A DNA stretch of 41,787 bases from assembly GCA_948435735.1 (NCBI GenBank), contig CAOJGX010000010.1:1-41787 (forward strand), in the 5' to 3' direction. The position numbers were made by a program, and so were the translations under genes. Below the pieces are notes generated by a model. The model was not told where the DNA came from, searched no databases, and worked only from the letters and a program-made list of their open reading frames with translations. The stretch comes from an uncultured Clostridium sp. Lineage in GTDB: Bacteria; Bacillota; Clostridia; TANB77; CAG-508. Shown here one piece after another: positions 34,456-41,787 of this stretch; position 1 is the first letter of the stretch, and each line of letters starts with the position of its first letter.

Positions 34456-35796
34456 TTGTTTAAAACAATACAAAATGCTTTTAAAACACCAGATGTACGC
34501 AAACGATTATTCTATACATTACTTTTAATTGTTGTATTTCGATTTGGCTGTTTCATTACAGTACCTGGAGTAGATACATTTGCTTTAAGGGAAGCTATGG
34601 ATACTTCAACAGGATCCCTTGTAAGTTTAATTGATACGATATCGGGTGGGGCTTTTTCTAATTTGTCAATCTTTGCCATGTCAATTACACCATATATTAC
34701 GGCCTCTATTGTTATTCAATTATTAGCAATGATTATTCCTTCATTAGAGAAGTTAATGAAAGAAGGAGGAGAGACCTCAAGAGCAAAAGTCAATAAGTAC
34801 ACGAAGGTATTAGCTTTAGTATTAGCATTAATTGAAGCAATGGGAATTTTTATATCATATCAATCTTCAGACATATTTAAAACAAGTTTGGCTGATGGTC
34901 CAAGTTTGTTAACAGGTGCACTTGTAGTGATCTCGCTAATTGCTGGTACATCGATTTTGATGTGGCTTGGTGAGCAAATTACCAATAAAGGTGTTGGAAA
35001 TGGTATTTCGATGATTATTTTCATTGGTATCATATCTAGTTTACCTTCTGGCTTAGTCACTTTATGGAACTTAATTGTGACAGAAAGTGGTGTTAATACA
35101 GTTGGAATTGTTACTGCTTTCGTAATTTTGTTAGGAGCGATTCTTTTGGTTGCTGGTGTTGTGTTTGTGCAACAAGCAGAAAGAAAAATACCAGTACAAT
35201 ATGCCAAAAAAGTAGTAGGAAGAAAAATGTATGGTGGTCAAAATACACATATTCCGTTAAAACTAGCAATGGCTGGTGTTATGCCAATCATTTTTGCAAG
35301 TAGTTTTATGACGTTTCCAGCGATGATTATTCAAATTTTTGCTGCAGATAAAATAGGAGGAGCAGGATTTTTAGCAGGTTTATATAAATTCTCAATTGCC
35401 ACATCTTCATCGAGTGTTGGTTGGGGGTATTCACTTGCTAATGCACTTGTGTATTTCTTGTTAATTGTTGGATTTACATTTTTCTACACCTATGCAACGT
35501 TCAATCCAGATGAAGTGGCAACCAATATCAAACAAAATGGTGGATTTATTCCAGGAATCAGAGCAGGTAAACCAACAGCAGATTACTTAAAAAATACACT
35601 TAATAAATTAACTGTTTTTGGAGCTGTATTTTTAAGTTTAATTGCCATTTTACCGATGTTACTTAGATTCTCAAGTTTGAATTTATCTTTTGGTGGAACA
35701 TCTATTTTGATTGTCGTTGGTGTTGCGTTAGAGACAATACAACAACTGGAATCTTTATTAGTTATGAGACATTATAAAGGATTCTTAGAAAAATAA
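34456..35796 (+). CDS. secY: Protein translocase subunit SecY
   Basis: Channel of the Sec translocon. Ten membrane spans; signatures include VFRFGCFITVPGVD, ITPYITASIVIQLLAMIIPS, EGGETSRAKVNKYT, QQAERKIPVQYAKKVVGRKM, and FNPDEVATNIKQNGGFIPGI in the cytoplasmic loops that contact SecA and the ribosome. Length 446 is normal. The TTG start directly follows the rplO stop and has GAGGTGG five bases upstream, so translation is coupled. An inverted REP-like palindrome follows the gene. Confidence 0.98.
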   Translation: MFKTIQNAFKTPDVRKRLFYTLLLIVVFRFGCFITVPGVDTFALREAMDTSTGSLVSLIDTISGGAFSNLSIFAMSITPYITASIVIQLLAMIIPSLEKLMKEGGETSRAKVNKYTKVLALVLALIEAMGIFISYQSSDIFKTSLADGPSLLTGALVVISLIAGTSILMWLGEQITNKGVGNGISMIIFIGIISSLPSGLVTLWNLIVTESGVNTVGIVTAFVILLGAILLVAGVVFVQQAERKIPVQYAKKVVGRKMYGGQNTHIPLKLAMAGVMPIIFASSFMTFPAMIIQIFAADKIGGAGFLAGLYKFSIATSSSSVGWGYSLANALVYFLLIVGFTFFYTYATFNPDEVATNIKQNGGFIPGIRAGKPTADYLKNTLNKLTVFGAVFLSLIAILPMLLRFSSLNLSFGGTSILIVVGVALETIQQLESLLVMRHYKGFLEK

Positions 35797-35808
35797 TTCA
35801 ATTTGTGA

Positions 35809-35833
35809 GGGCGATTTTTTTAGTCGCCCCTAC
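35809..35833 (-). repeat. REP-like palindrome, inverted (copy 4), secY-adk
   Basis: Stem GGGCGATT/AGTCGCCC (35809-35816, 35822-35829; one G-T pair), T5 loop, then CTAC (35830-35833), the complement of GTAG. Same family as 6911 and 26869-26991, inverted. Confidence 0.7.
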
Positions 35834-35902
35834 GAGTTATAAGTTTATAAATAAAATTGATTTAGAATTTGTTTTATTTATGAATTTAAAGGAGGTATCA
35901 AT

Positions 35903-36565
35903 ATGGTTATATTAATGTTAGGTGCTCAAGGCACAGGGAAAGGAACAGTTGCAGGTCTATTGAGTGAAAGTCTTGGCTGGCCACAAATTTCTACAGGTGA
36001 TATTTTTCGAAAAAATATCAAAGAAGAAACGCCGTTAGGGGTGGAAGCAAAAAAATACACAACAAAAGGGGAATTAGTTCCAGATGAAATCACAGTTCCG
36101 ATGGTAGTTGACAGATTAAATGAAAAAGATGCACAAGCAGGAGCCATTCTAGATGGATTTCCACGTAATCTTGCACAAGCAGAAAAGCTAGACGAAATAT
36201 TAGCACAAAAAGGGAAAAAGGTAGATTTAGTCATTAACCTTACGAGTCCTAAAGATGAAATTATTACACGAATTTTAAATCGAAGAGTATGCTCAAACCA
36301 AGCGTGCAAAACAACCTATAATTTGACAATGCACCCACCAAAAGAGCAAGGTATTTGTGATAAATGTGGAGCACAAATTGTTCAAAGGGAAGATGATTGT
36401 GATGAAGCAGCCATTCAAAAAAGATTAGAATTGTATGATGAAAAAACCTTACCTTTAGTAGAATTTTATAGTCAAAAGGGTGTTTTACGTACAGAGGAAA
36501 TTAGTGAAAAAACAGGAAGGCTAGGAAAAGAAGTAGCTGAAGATATCCTACAGGGGATAAAATAA
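35903..36565 (+). CDS. adk: Adenylate kinase, zinc-LID form
   Basis: Converts ATP plus AMP to two ADP. P-loop LGAQGTGKGTVAGLL (about 6-20); AMP site STGDIFRKNI; ILDGFPRNLAQAEKLD; LID domain with four cysteines (VCSNQAC and ICDKCG, about residues 129-155) that should hold zinc, as in Gram-positive adenylate kinases. Length 220 is normal. AAGGAGG precedes the ATG. It lies between secY and map as in many Firmicutes, though here an extra gene separates adk and map. Confidence 0.97.
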   Translation: MVILMLGAQGTGKGTVAGLLSESLGWPQISTGDIFRKNIKEETPLGVEAKKYTTKGELVPDEITVPMVVDRLNEKDAQAGAILDGFPRNLAQAEKLDEILAQKGKKVDLVINLTSPKDEIITRILNRRVCSNQACKTTYNLTMHPPKEQGICDKCGAQIVQREDDCDEAAIQKRLELYDEKTLPLVEFYSQKGVLRTEEISEKTGRLGKEVAEDILQGIK

Positions 36566-36587
36566 TCAATAGTTAGGAGAAGTTTTT

Positions 36588-36980
36588 ATGGAAAGAAATT
36601 ATTCGGATGATGTTCCTAATCGTAAAGAAAAGGAGCAAACGGAAATATTACATCGTATTATGATGGAACGTATAAAAAATGGTGAAGATCCATATAAGGG
36701 GAGTGTAGTAAAATCTAGAAATTATGTTTATCAAAAACAAAATCAGGCTGAAGAAAAAGACAAAACTTTAACCCGTGAAGAAAAGATAAATGAGGTTTTA
36801 GAAAATTTGGAAAAATGTTCTCCTCAATTACAAAAGAAGGTAAATAGCTTAATAGAAGCTCAAAAACAACTAAAAGAAAAAGAGGAAGCTTTGAAAAAGC
36901 AATTATTAGAAGAAGTTTTAAAAATCAATGCTCCTCAAACTAGAGTGGATAAAGATAAAGCAAAAGGTGAAGAAAGATAA
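36588..36980 (+). CDS. Hypothetical coiled-coil protein inserted between adk and map
   Basis: 130 residues, not recognised. Very charged, no membrane segment. Residues 80-115 form a clear coiled coil (EAQKQLKEKEEALKKQLLEE), and the start is polar and probably disordered. TTAGGAGA precedes the ATG. It lies 22 bases after adk and 12 before map in an operon whose gene order is otherwise strongly conserved, so it is an insertion specific to this lineage or a rapidly evolving gene. Composition and codon use are like the neighbours; no sign of transfer. Confidence 0.75.
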   Translation: MERNYSDDVPNRKEKEQTEILHRIMMERIKNGEDPYKGSVVKSRNYVYQKQNQAEEKDKTLTREEKINEVLENLEKCSPQLQKKVNSLIEAQKQLKEKEEALKKQLLEEVLKINAPQTRVDKDKAKGEER

Positions 36981-36992
36981 GGGAGAAGTAAA

Positions 36993-37763
36993 TTGGTTAG
37001 CATAAAATCGGATCGAGAAATTGAATTGATGATGGAAGCTTGCAAAATTACAGCTGAAACGCATGAGATGCTAGAAAAGAATATAAAACCAGGGATATCT
37101 ACCTATGATTTAGATAAAATGGCAGAACAATTTATCAAGTCAAAAGGTGCAGTTCCAGCCCAAAAAGGTTATCCAAGTGGTGAAAAAGGCGTGCCGGATT
37201 TTCCATCAACATTATGTATATCCATCAATGATGAAGTAATCCATGGTGTTCCGAGTAAAAGGGCAATCATCCAAGATGGAGATATAGTAAGTATTGATTT
37301 AGTTGTACAAAAAAATGGTTTTCATGGAGATGCTGCTCGAACGCATTTAGTTGGCAATGTTTCAGAGGAAGCTAGAAAATTAGTCGAAGTTACCAAACAA
37401 GCATTTTTTGAAGGAATTAAATTTGCCAAAGAAGGAAATCGAGTGGGCGACATTTCATTTGCTATTCAGGAATATGTAAAAAAATTTGGTTATTCTGTTG
37501 TTCGCGAATTTCAAGGACATGGAATTGGAAGAGAAATGCATGAAGATCCGGGAATTCCTAATTATGGCAAAAAAGGCAAAGGAATGCGTCTGCAAAAAGG
37601 CATGACGCTTGCTGTTGAGCCGATGGTCATTCAAAGACAACCAGATATTTTTGAATTAGAAGATGGTTGGACGATTGTCACAGAAGATGGTAGTTTAGCA
37701 GCCCATTATGAAAATACAATTTTAATTACAGAAAAAGAAGCAAAAGTATTGACAATCATCTAA
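36993..37763 (+). CDS. map: Methionine aminopeptidase, type I
   Basis: Removes the initiator methionine from new proteins. Metal ligands and motifs: CISINDEVIHGVPSKR, VSIDLVVQKNGFHGDAARTH (two Asp), FQGHGIGREMHEDPGIPNYG (His), AVEPMV (Glu) and DGSLAAHYENTILITE (Glu). Length 256 is normal. The TTG start follows AAGGGAGAAG. Its last codons contain the -35 box of the internal promoter for infA. Confidence 0.97.
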   Translation: MVSIKSDREIELMMEACKITAETHEMLEKNIKPGISTYDLDKMAEQFIKSKGAVPAQKGYPSGEKGVPDFPSTLCISINDEVIHGVPSKRAIIQDGDIVSIDLVVQKNGFHGDAARTHLVGNVSEEARKLVEVTKQAFFEGIKFAKEGNRVGDISFAIQEYVKKFGYSVVREFQGHGIGREMHEDPGIPNYGKKGKGMRLQKGMTLAVEPMVIQRQPDIFELEDGWTIVTEDGSLAAHYENTILITEKEAKVLTII

Positions 37764-37777
37764 AAATGTTATATACT
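37749..37777 (+). promoter_or_regulatory. Internal promoter for infA-rplQ
   Basis: TTGACA (37749-37754, inside the end of map), 17-base spacer, TATACT (37772-37777). It lies 58 bases before infA and would let the alpha-operon part be transcribed independently of the S10 promoter. Confidence 0.75.
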
Positions 37778-37835
37778 ATAAAAGCTTAATTAGAAAAACA
37801 ATCAAATAAAACCTTAAATTTAGGAGGAAAATAGC

Positions 37836-38054
37836 TTGTCGAAAGAGGATGTTATCGAAGTTGAGGGAATTGTTGTTGAAACATTACCCAATACAAATTT
37901 TAAAGTAGAGTTAGAAAATGGCCACCAAGTATTAGCTCATATTTCTGGAAAATTAAGAATGAATTATATCAAAATTCTTCCAGGAGATAAAGTAAAATTA
38001 GAATTGTCTCCTTATGATTTAAGCAAGGGAAGAATTACATGGAGAGCGAAATAA
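37836..38054 (+). CDS. infA: Translation initiation factor IF-1
   Basis: OB-fold factor occupying the 30S A-site during initiation. [40 protein letters not shown] and [20 protein letters not shown] are diagnostic. 72 residues, normal. The TTG start follows TAGGAGG. Structured element D begins at its stop. Confidence 0.98.
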   Translation: MSKEDVIEVEGIVVETLPNTNFKVELENGHQVLAHISGKLRMNYIKILPGDKVKLELSPYDLSKGRITWRAK

Positions 38055-38142
38055 AGTAAGCTGTTCACGAGGAACGAGCGTTACAGATTACTTTGTTAAC
38101 GTAGCAAAGAGGAGATAACTTCATTAAAAAAACTACTTTGCA
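38055..38142 (+). other. Structured intergenic element, copy D (infA-rpmJ)
   Basis: Core GAGCGTTACAGATTACTTTG plus TTAACGTAG (38076-38104). P1 CTGT/ACAG (38061-38064, 38083-38086) or, alternatively, GTAA/TTAC (38056-38059, 38081-38084) with inner GTTC-ACGAG-GAAC. P2 CTTTG/CAAAG (38091-38095, 38105-38109). Tail TTAAAAAAACTACTTTGC ends at 38141. A further small hairpin GCAAC-CAA-GTTGC lies at 38166-38178. The 161-base spacer has no gene. Confidence 0.6.
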
Positions 38143-38215
38143 ACACATTAAAATGAAAAAGATAAGCAACCAAGTTGCAATTCATATAAAATACAAAGAA
38201 GGGAAGGAATGAAAA

Positions 38216-38329
38216 ATGAAAGTAAGACCATCAGTAAAACCAATCTGCGAAAAATGTAAAGTCATCAAAAGAAAAGGAAAAATAAGAGTAATTTGCGAAA
38301 ATCCTAAGCACAAACAAAGACAAGGATAA
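38216..38329 (+). CDS. rpmJ: 50S ribosomal protein L36
   Basis: A 37-codon gene: begins [20 protein letters not shown] and ends [11 protein letters not shown]. The zinc ligands C, C, C, H (positions 11, 14, 27, 32) of the C+ form are all present. AAGGGAAGGAATG lies upstream of the ATG at 38216. It sits between infA and rpsM, its standard position. Confidence 0.97.
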   Translation: MKVRPSVKPICEKCKVIKRKGKIRVICENPKHKQRQG

Positions 38330-38339
38330 AACTGGTATT

Positions 38340-38394
38340 AACACGAATGTGGAGCGGCTGTTAGATAACCTTTATCTAATTTCATATTTGTGTT
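38340..38394 (+). other. Two-level hairpin between rpmJ and rpsM
   Basis: Outer stem AACACGAAT/ATTTGTGTT (38340-38348, 38386-38394; one G-T pair) encloses a 7-bp hairpin TTAGATA-ACCTT-TATCTAA (38361-38379). The enclosed GAGCGGCTGTTAGATAACC faintly resembles elements A-D. It is not followed by a T-run. Confidence 0.55.
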
Positions 38395-38436
38395 TATATA
38401 TATTTAAAAGAAATAAACATGGAGGTGTAAAAATTT

Positions 38437-38802
38437 ATGGCTCGTATAGCAGGAGTTGATTTACCTAGGGAAAAAAGAATTGAAATTGGATTAACATATG
38501 TTTATGGAATTGGTTTATCTAGTTCACAAAAAATTTTAAAAGAAGCAGGTGTTAACCCAGATACTAGGGTAAAAGATTTAACAGATGAAGAAGAAGCAAA
38601 AATAAGAAAAGCAATGGAAGACTACAAAGTGGAAGGTGACCTAAGAAGAGAAGTTGCATTAAACATTAAAAGACTTATGGAAATTGGTTGCTATAGAGGA
38701 ATTAGACATAGAAGAGGATTGCCAGTAAGAGGTCAAAGAACAAAAACAAATGCACGTACCAGAAAAGGTCCTAGAAAATTAGTAAGTAAGAGCAAAAAAT
38801 AA
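38437..38802 (+). CDS. rpsM: 30S ribosomal protein S13
   Basis: Head protein contacting the P-site tRNA and 50[41 protein letters not shown] and [20 protein letters not shown] are diagnostic. Length 121 is normal. TGGAGGTG precedes the ATG at 38437. Confidence 0.99.
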   Translation: MARIAGVDLPREKRIEIGLTYVYGIGLSSSQKILKEAGVNPDTRVKDLTDEEEAKIRKAMEDYKVEGDLRREVALNIKRLMEIGCYRGIRHRRGLPVRGQRTKTNARTRKGPRKLVSKSKK

Positions 38803-38834
38803 TTAGAAAATCTTTTAAGGAGGGAAAAACTTAA

Positions 38835-39236
38835 ATGGCAAAAGTAAGTAGCGTAAAGAAAACAGGAGTTAGAAGAAGAGAAAGAAAAAATATCGATAAA
38901 GGGGAAGCCCATATTCGTTCTAGCTTTAATAATACAATTGTTTCAATTACAGATGTACAAGGTAATGTTATATCTTGGGCAAGTGCTGGTGGTTTAGGTT
39001 TTAAAGGTTCAAGAAAAAGCACGCCATATGCTGCTGGTCAAGCTGCTGAAGTAGCTTCAAAAACAGCAATGGAACATGGAATGAAAACAGTTGATGTTTA
39101 TGTGAAAGGGCCAGGTGCTGGTCGTGAAGCAGCAATTCGAGCTTTACAAACAGCTGGCTTAGAAATCACAATGATTAAAGATGTTACGCCAATTCCACAT
39201 AATGGTTGTAGACCACCAAAAAGAAGAAGGGTGTAA
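38835..39236 (+). CDS. rpsK: 30S ribosomal protein S11
   Basis: Platform protein. [40 protein letters not shown] and [17 protein letters not shown], including the NG site known to form isoaspartate in E. coli. 133 residues, normal. AAGGAGGG precedes the ATG. Confidence 0.99.
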   Translation: MAKVSSVKKTGVRRRERKNIDKGEAHIRSSFNNTIVSITDVQGNVISWASAGGLGFKGSRKSTPYAAGQAAEVASKTAMEHGMKTVDVYVKGPGAGREAAIRALQTAGLEITMIKDVTPIPHNGCRPPKRRRV

Positions 39237-39302
39237 ACGTGATAGAAAATTAAAACAAAATATAAAAGATATTTTGATTAAGAAAGAGGTGTAAAATAAT
39301 CA

Positions 39303-39929
39303 ATGGCAAGATATAATGGTGAACAATGTCGTATATGCCGTAGAGAAGGTTGTAAATTATTCTTGAAAGGTGACAGATGTTATTCAGACAAATGTAGTGT
39401 AACAAGAAGAAACTATGGGCCAGGAGATCATGGTCAAAAAAAATCAAAACTTTCCGAATATGGTACTCAATTAAGAGAAAAACAAAAAACAAGATATTTT
39501 TATGGTGTTGGTGAAAAACAATTTAGAAAATATTTTGAAATGGCTTCTAATAAAAAAGGAATTACAGGTACAAACCTTTTACAAATCTTAGAAAGTAGAT
39601 TAGATAACGTAGTTTACAGATTAGGTTTAGGAGTTTCAAGAGCACAAGCAAGACAAATTGTAACACATGGTAATATTGAAGTAAATGGAAGAAAAGTAAA
39701 TATTGCATCCTACTTAGTAAAACCGGGTGATCAAATTGCAGTTCGTGAAACAAGAAAAGATAATCCATTAATTAAAGAAAATGCTCAAAAAGGTGCTACA
39801 CGACCAATTCCAGAATGGTTAGAATTAGATACTGAAAAATTAAGTGCAAAAGTGTTAAGAAATGTCAATCGAGATGAAATTGATTTAACAGTTGAAGACC
39901 ACTTAATCGTTGAGTTGTACTCTAAATAA
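39303..39929 (+). CDS. rpsD: 30S ribosomal protein S4, zinc-binding form
   Basis: Assembly initiator of the 30S body. The N-terminal zinc site has four cysteines (CRIC, then GDRCYSDKC; about positions 9, 12, 26, 31), with a further C at 17. S4 RNA-binding domain: [40 protein letters not shown]. Length 208 is normal. AAGAGGTG precedes the ATG. Its place before rpoA is the usual alpha-operon order. Confidence 0.98.
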   Translation: MARYNGEQCRICRREGCKLFLKGDRCYSDKCSVTRRNYGPGDHGQKKSKLSEYGTQLREKQKTRYFYGVGEKQFRKYFEMASNKKGITGTNLLQILESRLDNVVYRLGLGVSRAQARQIVTHGNIEVNGRKVNIASYLVKPGDQIAVRETRKDNPLIKENAQKGATRPIPEWLELDTEKLSAKVLRNVNRDEIDLTVEDHLIVELYSK

Positions 39930-40004
39930 TAAGTTTTCTACTTAGGATACGTACTAGAAGTCAGGTAGTAATTTAAAGGTTTAAGAAACCATTAGGAGGT
40001 AAAA

Positions 40005-40952
40005 ATGATTGAATTTGAAAAGCCAAACATCGAATGTGTAGAAGCAGACGATAAGAGGAATTATGCAAAATTCATATGTGAACCACTAGAACGTGGTTAT
40101 GGAATGACAATAGGAAATTCGTTAAGAAGAATCTTATTATCTTCCTTACCAGGAACTGCGATTACAAGTGTTAAAATCAATGGTGTAGTACATGAATTTT
40201 CTACAGTCAAAGGGATTGTAGAAGATGTTCCAGAGATTATTGTTAATTTGAAAAGTGTAAGACTAAAAGCATTTGATAGTGATGATAAAATCATTACAAT
40301 TGAGCATAAAGGGGCTGGCGAAATAAAAGCAGGTGATATTGTAACAGATGGAAGTATAGAAATTTTGAATCCTGAGTTACATATTGCAACAACGTCTGAA
40401 GATGCTGATGTTCATATGGAAATGACAGTTAGCAGAGGAAGAGGATATAATGTAGCAGAGAAAAATAAAAAGGATAATAGTTCAATCGATGTATTGCCAA
40501 TCGATTCCATATTTACTCCTGTAAAAAAAGTAAATTATTCTGTTGAAAATACGAGAGTTGGCCAAATGGTAGATTATGATAAATTAACCATTGAAGTATG
40601 GACAGATGGCAGTTTAAAACCTTTTGAGGCATTAAGTTTAGCAGCAAAAGTGATGACAGGTCATTTAGAGTTATTTATTGACTTATCAGAAACAGCTAAA
40701 AATACACAAGTTATGATAGAAAAAGAAGAATCTACGAAGGAAAGAGTTTTAGAAATGCCGATAGAGGAATTAGAACTTTCGGTAAGATCTTATAACTGCT
40801 TAAAAAGAGCAGGAATTATGACAGTAGAGGATTTAGCTAAAAAAACGCAAGCTGATATGATGAAAGTTAGAAATCTAGGAAAGAAATCATTAGATGAAGT
40901 AACCAATAAATTGTATGCATTAGGCTTACAATTTGCATCGGATGAAGATTAA
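40005..40952 (+). CDS. rpoA: RNA polymerase alpha subunit
   Basis: Scaffold for polymerase assembly and contact for UP elements and regulators. N-terminal domain: [40 protein letters not shown]-terminal domain (about 245-315): [32 protein letters not shown]. Length 315 is normal. TAGGAGG precedes the ATG. The 75-base spacer from rpsD holds a small hairpin GGTTT-AAG-AAACC (39978-39990). Confidence 0.99.
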   Translation: MIEFEKPNIECVEADDKRNYAKFICEPLERGYGMTIGNSLRRILLSSLPGTAITSVKINGVVHEFSTVKGIVEDVPEIIVNLKSVRLKAFDSDDKIITIEHKGAGEIKAGDIVTDGSIEILNPELHIATTSEDADVHMEMTVSRGRGYNVAEKNKKDNSSIDVLPIDSIFTPVKKVNYSVENTRVGQMVDYDKLTIEVWTDGSLKPFEALSLAAKVMTGHLELFIDLSETAKNTQVMIEKEESTKERVLEMPIEELELSVRSYNCLKRAGIMTVEDLAKKTQADMMKVRNLGKKSLDEVTNKLYALGLQFASDED

Positions 40953-40974
40953 ATAAGTAAGGAAGGTGAAGAAA

Positions 40975-41484
40975 GTGGCAGGTACAAGAAAACTTGGAAA
41001 ACCAACAGATCAAAGATTAGCAATGTTAAAAACACAAACAACTGATTTTTTCAAACATGATAAAATTGTAACAACTGAGGCAAGAGCAAAAGAATTAAAA
41101 GCAATTGTAGATAGTATTATTGCCTTGGCTGTGAAAGAAAGCAAGAACTTTGAAGAAGTAGAACAAAAAGTTATAAAAGCAAAACTTGATAGCAATGGAA
41201 GAAAAGTAACTGAAAAGGCAACAAGCAAAAATGGAAAAGAATATTTAAAAGTTGTCAAAGAAGAAAAAATGGAAAAAAGACAAAAAGATATGCCATCTAG
41301 ATTAAGTGCTAGAAGAAAAATCATGACAAAAATCAACAAAGTAGAAGGAGTAGATTTAGTTGATAAATTATTTAACGAAATTGCACCTAAATACGAAGAC
41401 AGAGTTGGTGGCTATACAACCATTTTAAAAATGGAACCTAGAAAAGGGGACAATGCTAGAATGGCTATTTTGAAGTTGGTGTAG
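40975..41484 (+). CDS. rplQ: 50S ribosomal protein L17 with ~50-residue insertion
   Basis: Tunnel-exit region protein. It starts [20 protein letters not shown] and ends [20 protein letters not shown], both standard, but between the second helix (about 55) and the SARRKI segment (about 111) lie some 50 charged residues absent from the common 115-125-residue L17. The GTG at 40975 is preferred over the in-frame GTG at 40966, which lies within the GGAAGGTG site. 169 residues. It closes the ribosomal cluster; a second promoter-terminator element follows. Confidence 0.96.
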   Translation: MAGTRKLGKPTDQRLAMLKTQTTDFFKHDKIVTTEARAKELKAIVDSIIALAVKESKNFEEVEQKVIKAKLDSNGRKVTEKATSKNGKEYLKVVKEEKMEKRQKDMPSRLSARRKIMTKINKVEGVDLVDKLFNEIAPKYEDRVGGYTTILKMEPRKGDNARMAILKLV

Positions 41485-41508
41485 ACAAGAAATTCAGTAA
41501 AAACAACT

Positions 41509-41614
41509 GAGAGCATATTTTTATAATTCTGTCAAGTTGACAAAATTATGAAAATGTGGTATAATAGATAGGTAAATTTTGCGGAAATAATGTTAAATTA
41601 TTTCCGTTTTTTCA
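41509..41614 (+). repeat. Promoter-terminator mini-element, copy 2
   Basis: Same order as copy 1: GAGAGCATATTTTT, palindrome TGTCAAGTTGACA (41530-41542), TTGACA (41537-41542)-17-TATAAT (41560-41565) with TGG extended -10, AGATAG, then a 10-bp stem CGGAAATAAT/ATTATTTCCG (41582-41591, 41597-41606) and six T (41607-41612). Predicted transcript about 40 nt. Confidence 0.85.
41582..41612 (+). terminator. Terminator inside the mini-element (copy 2)
   Basis: Perfect 10-bp stem, loop GTTAA, six T. The outer C-G pair is absent in copy 1. Confidence 0.85.
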
Positions 41615-41651
41615 TGTCAATATTACATTTTTATTACATTTTTCAAAACTA

Positions 41652-41680
41652 TTGCCAAATAAAATAGAATAGCATATAAT
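41652..41680 (+). promoter_or_regulatory. Promoter of the gene at the window end
   Basis: TTGCCA (41652-41657), 17-base spacer, TATAAT (41675-41680). Confidence 0.75.
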
Positions 41681-41737
41681 AAATTTAACTAGAAATTAAT
41701 AATAGTCTAGGTAAATTAAAATGGGGGGGAACAAAGA

Positions 41738-41787
41738 GTGCAAGAATCAAGACAAATGGCTGAAACCGTTGATATTGTACACACACA
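41738..41787 (+). CDS. Start of an unidentified gene, cut by the window end
   Basis: GTG at 41738, eight bases after the G-run GGGGGGGA, opens a frame beginning MQESRQMAETVDIVHT that runs off the end. An ATG at 41721 in another frame is also open, but has no ribosome binding site. Sixteen codons are too few to identify the protein. Confidence 0.5.
   Translation, partial: MQESRQMAETVDIVHT

Noticed and set aside
34860-35207. 115-codon minus-strand ORF
   Set aside because: Lies wholly inside secY, without start signals; a shadow frame.
1-41787. CRISPR arrays, tRNA or rRNA genes, insertion sequences
   Set aside because: No regularly spaced direct repeats, cloverleaf-like segments or transposase frames were seen.

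Overview
The window reads as a chromosomal segment of a low-GC, spore-forming Firmicute, most likely an uncultured member of the Clostridia. The evidence is the AT-rich composition, strong AGGAGG-type ribosome binding sites, TTG and GTG starts, a SpoIIQ-like LytM protein, ylxM next to ffh, and the complete S10-spc-alpha ribosomal cluster with Clostridia-like gene order. All genes are on the + strand. I see no tRNA, rRNA, CRISPR array, prophage or intact transposase.

Layout. Positions 1-6.9 kb hold a small unknown gene, rlmB behind a leader with a terminator-like hairpin, a radA broken by two one-base frameshifts, a membrane-anchored cyclophilin lacking the usual active-site motif, a pilin-like protein, a dCMP deaminase and a large multi-pass membrane protein. 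Positions 7.0-12.6 kb hold der, then ylxM-ffh-rpsP-khpA-rimM-trmD-rplS (signal recognition particle, ribosome maturation, tRNA modification). Positions 12.7-20.9 kb hold spoIIQ, rsmD, a coiled-coil protein, ftsK/spoIIIE, a frameshifted cysteine-rich gene, an unknown 415-residue protein and a beta-CASP metallo-beta-lactamase. Then come two single-gene units, glmS and pgi.

Positions 24.3-41.5 kb are the ribosomal supercluster: rpsJ rplC rplD rplW rplB rpsS rplV rpsC rplP rpmC rpsQ rplN rplX rplE rpsN rpsH rplF rplR rpsE rplO secY adk (unknown ORF) map infA rpmJ rpsM rpsK rpsD rpoA rplQ. rpmD (L30) is missing from its usual place between rpsE and rplO. A second consensus promoter inside the end of map can drive infA to rplQ separately. 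The ribosomal proteins that exist in zinc-binding forms (S14, S4, L36, L24) all keep their cysteines.

The coding content is ordinary; the unusual material is between the genes. (1) Two copies of a ~106 bp element, each a consensus promoter followed at once by a strong intrinsic terminator, sit at the two ends of the ribosomal cluster; a third copy of the promoter half drives the first gene. (2) Four intergenic regions of the spc/alpha part carry related ~60-90 nt elements that conserve a CTGT/ACAG stem with a compensatory change, followed by a hairpin whose stem varies while its loop resembles ACGnAG. (3) Three loci carry GTAG-headed palindromes of the REP type. (4) The S10 leader and the spacer at the missing-L30 position contain alternative, mutually exclusive hairpins. 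(5) radA and a cysteine-rich gene carry one-base frameshifts. All alignments and structures were made by eye.
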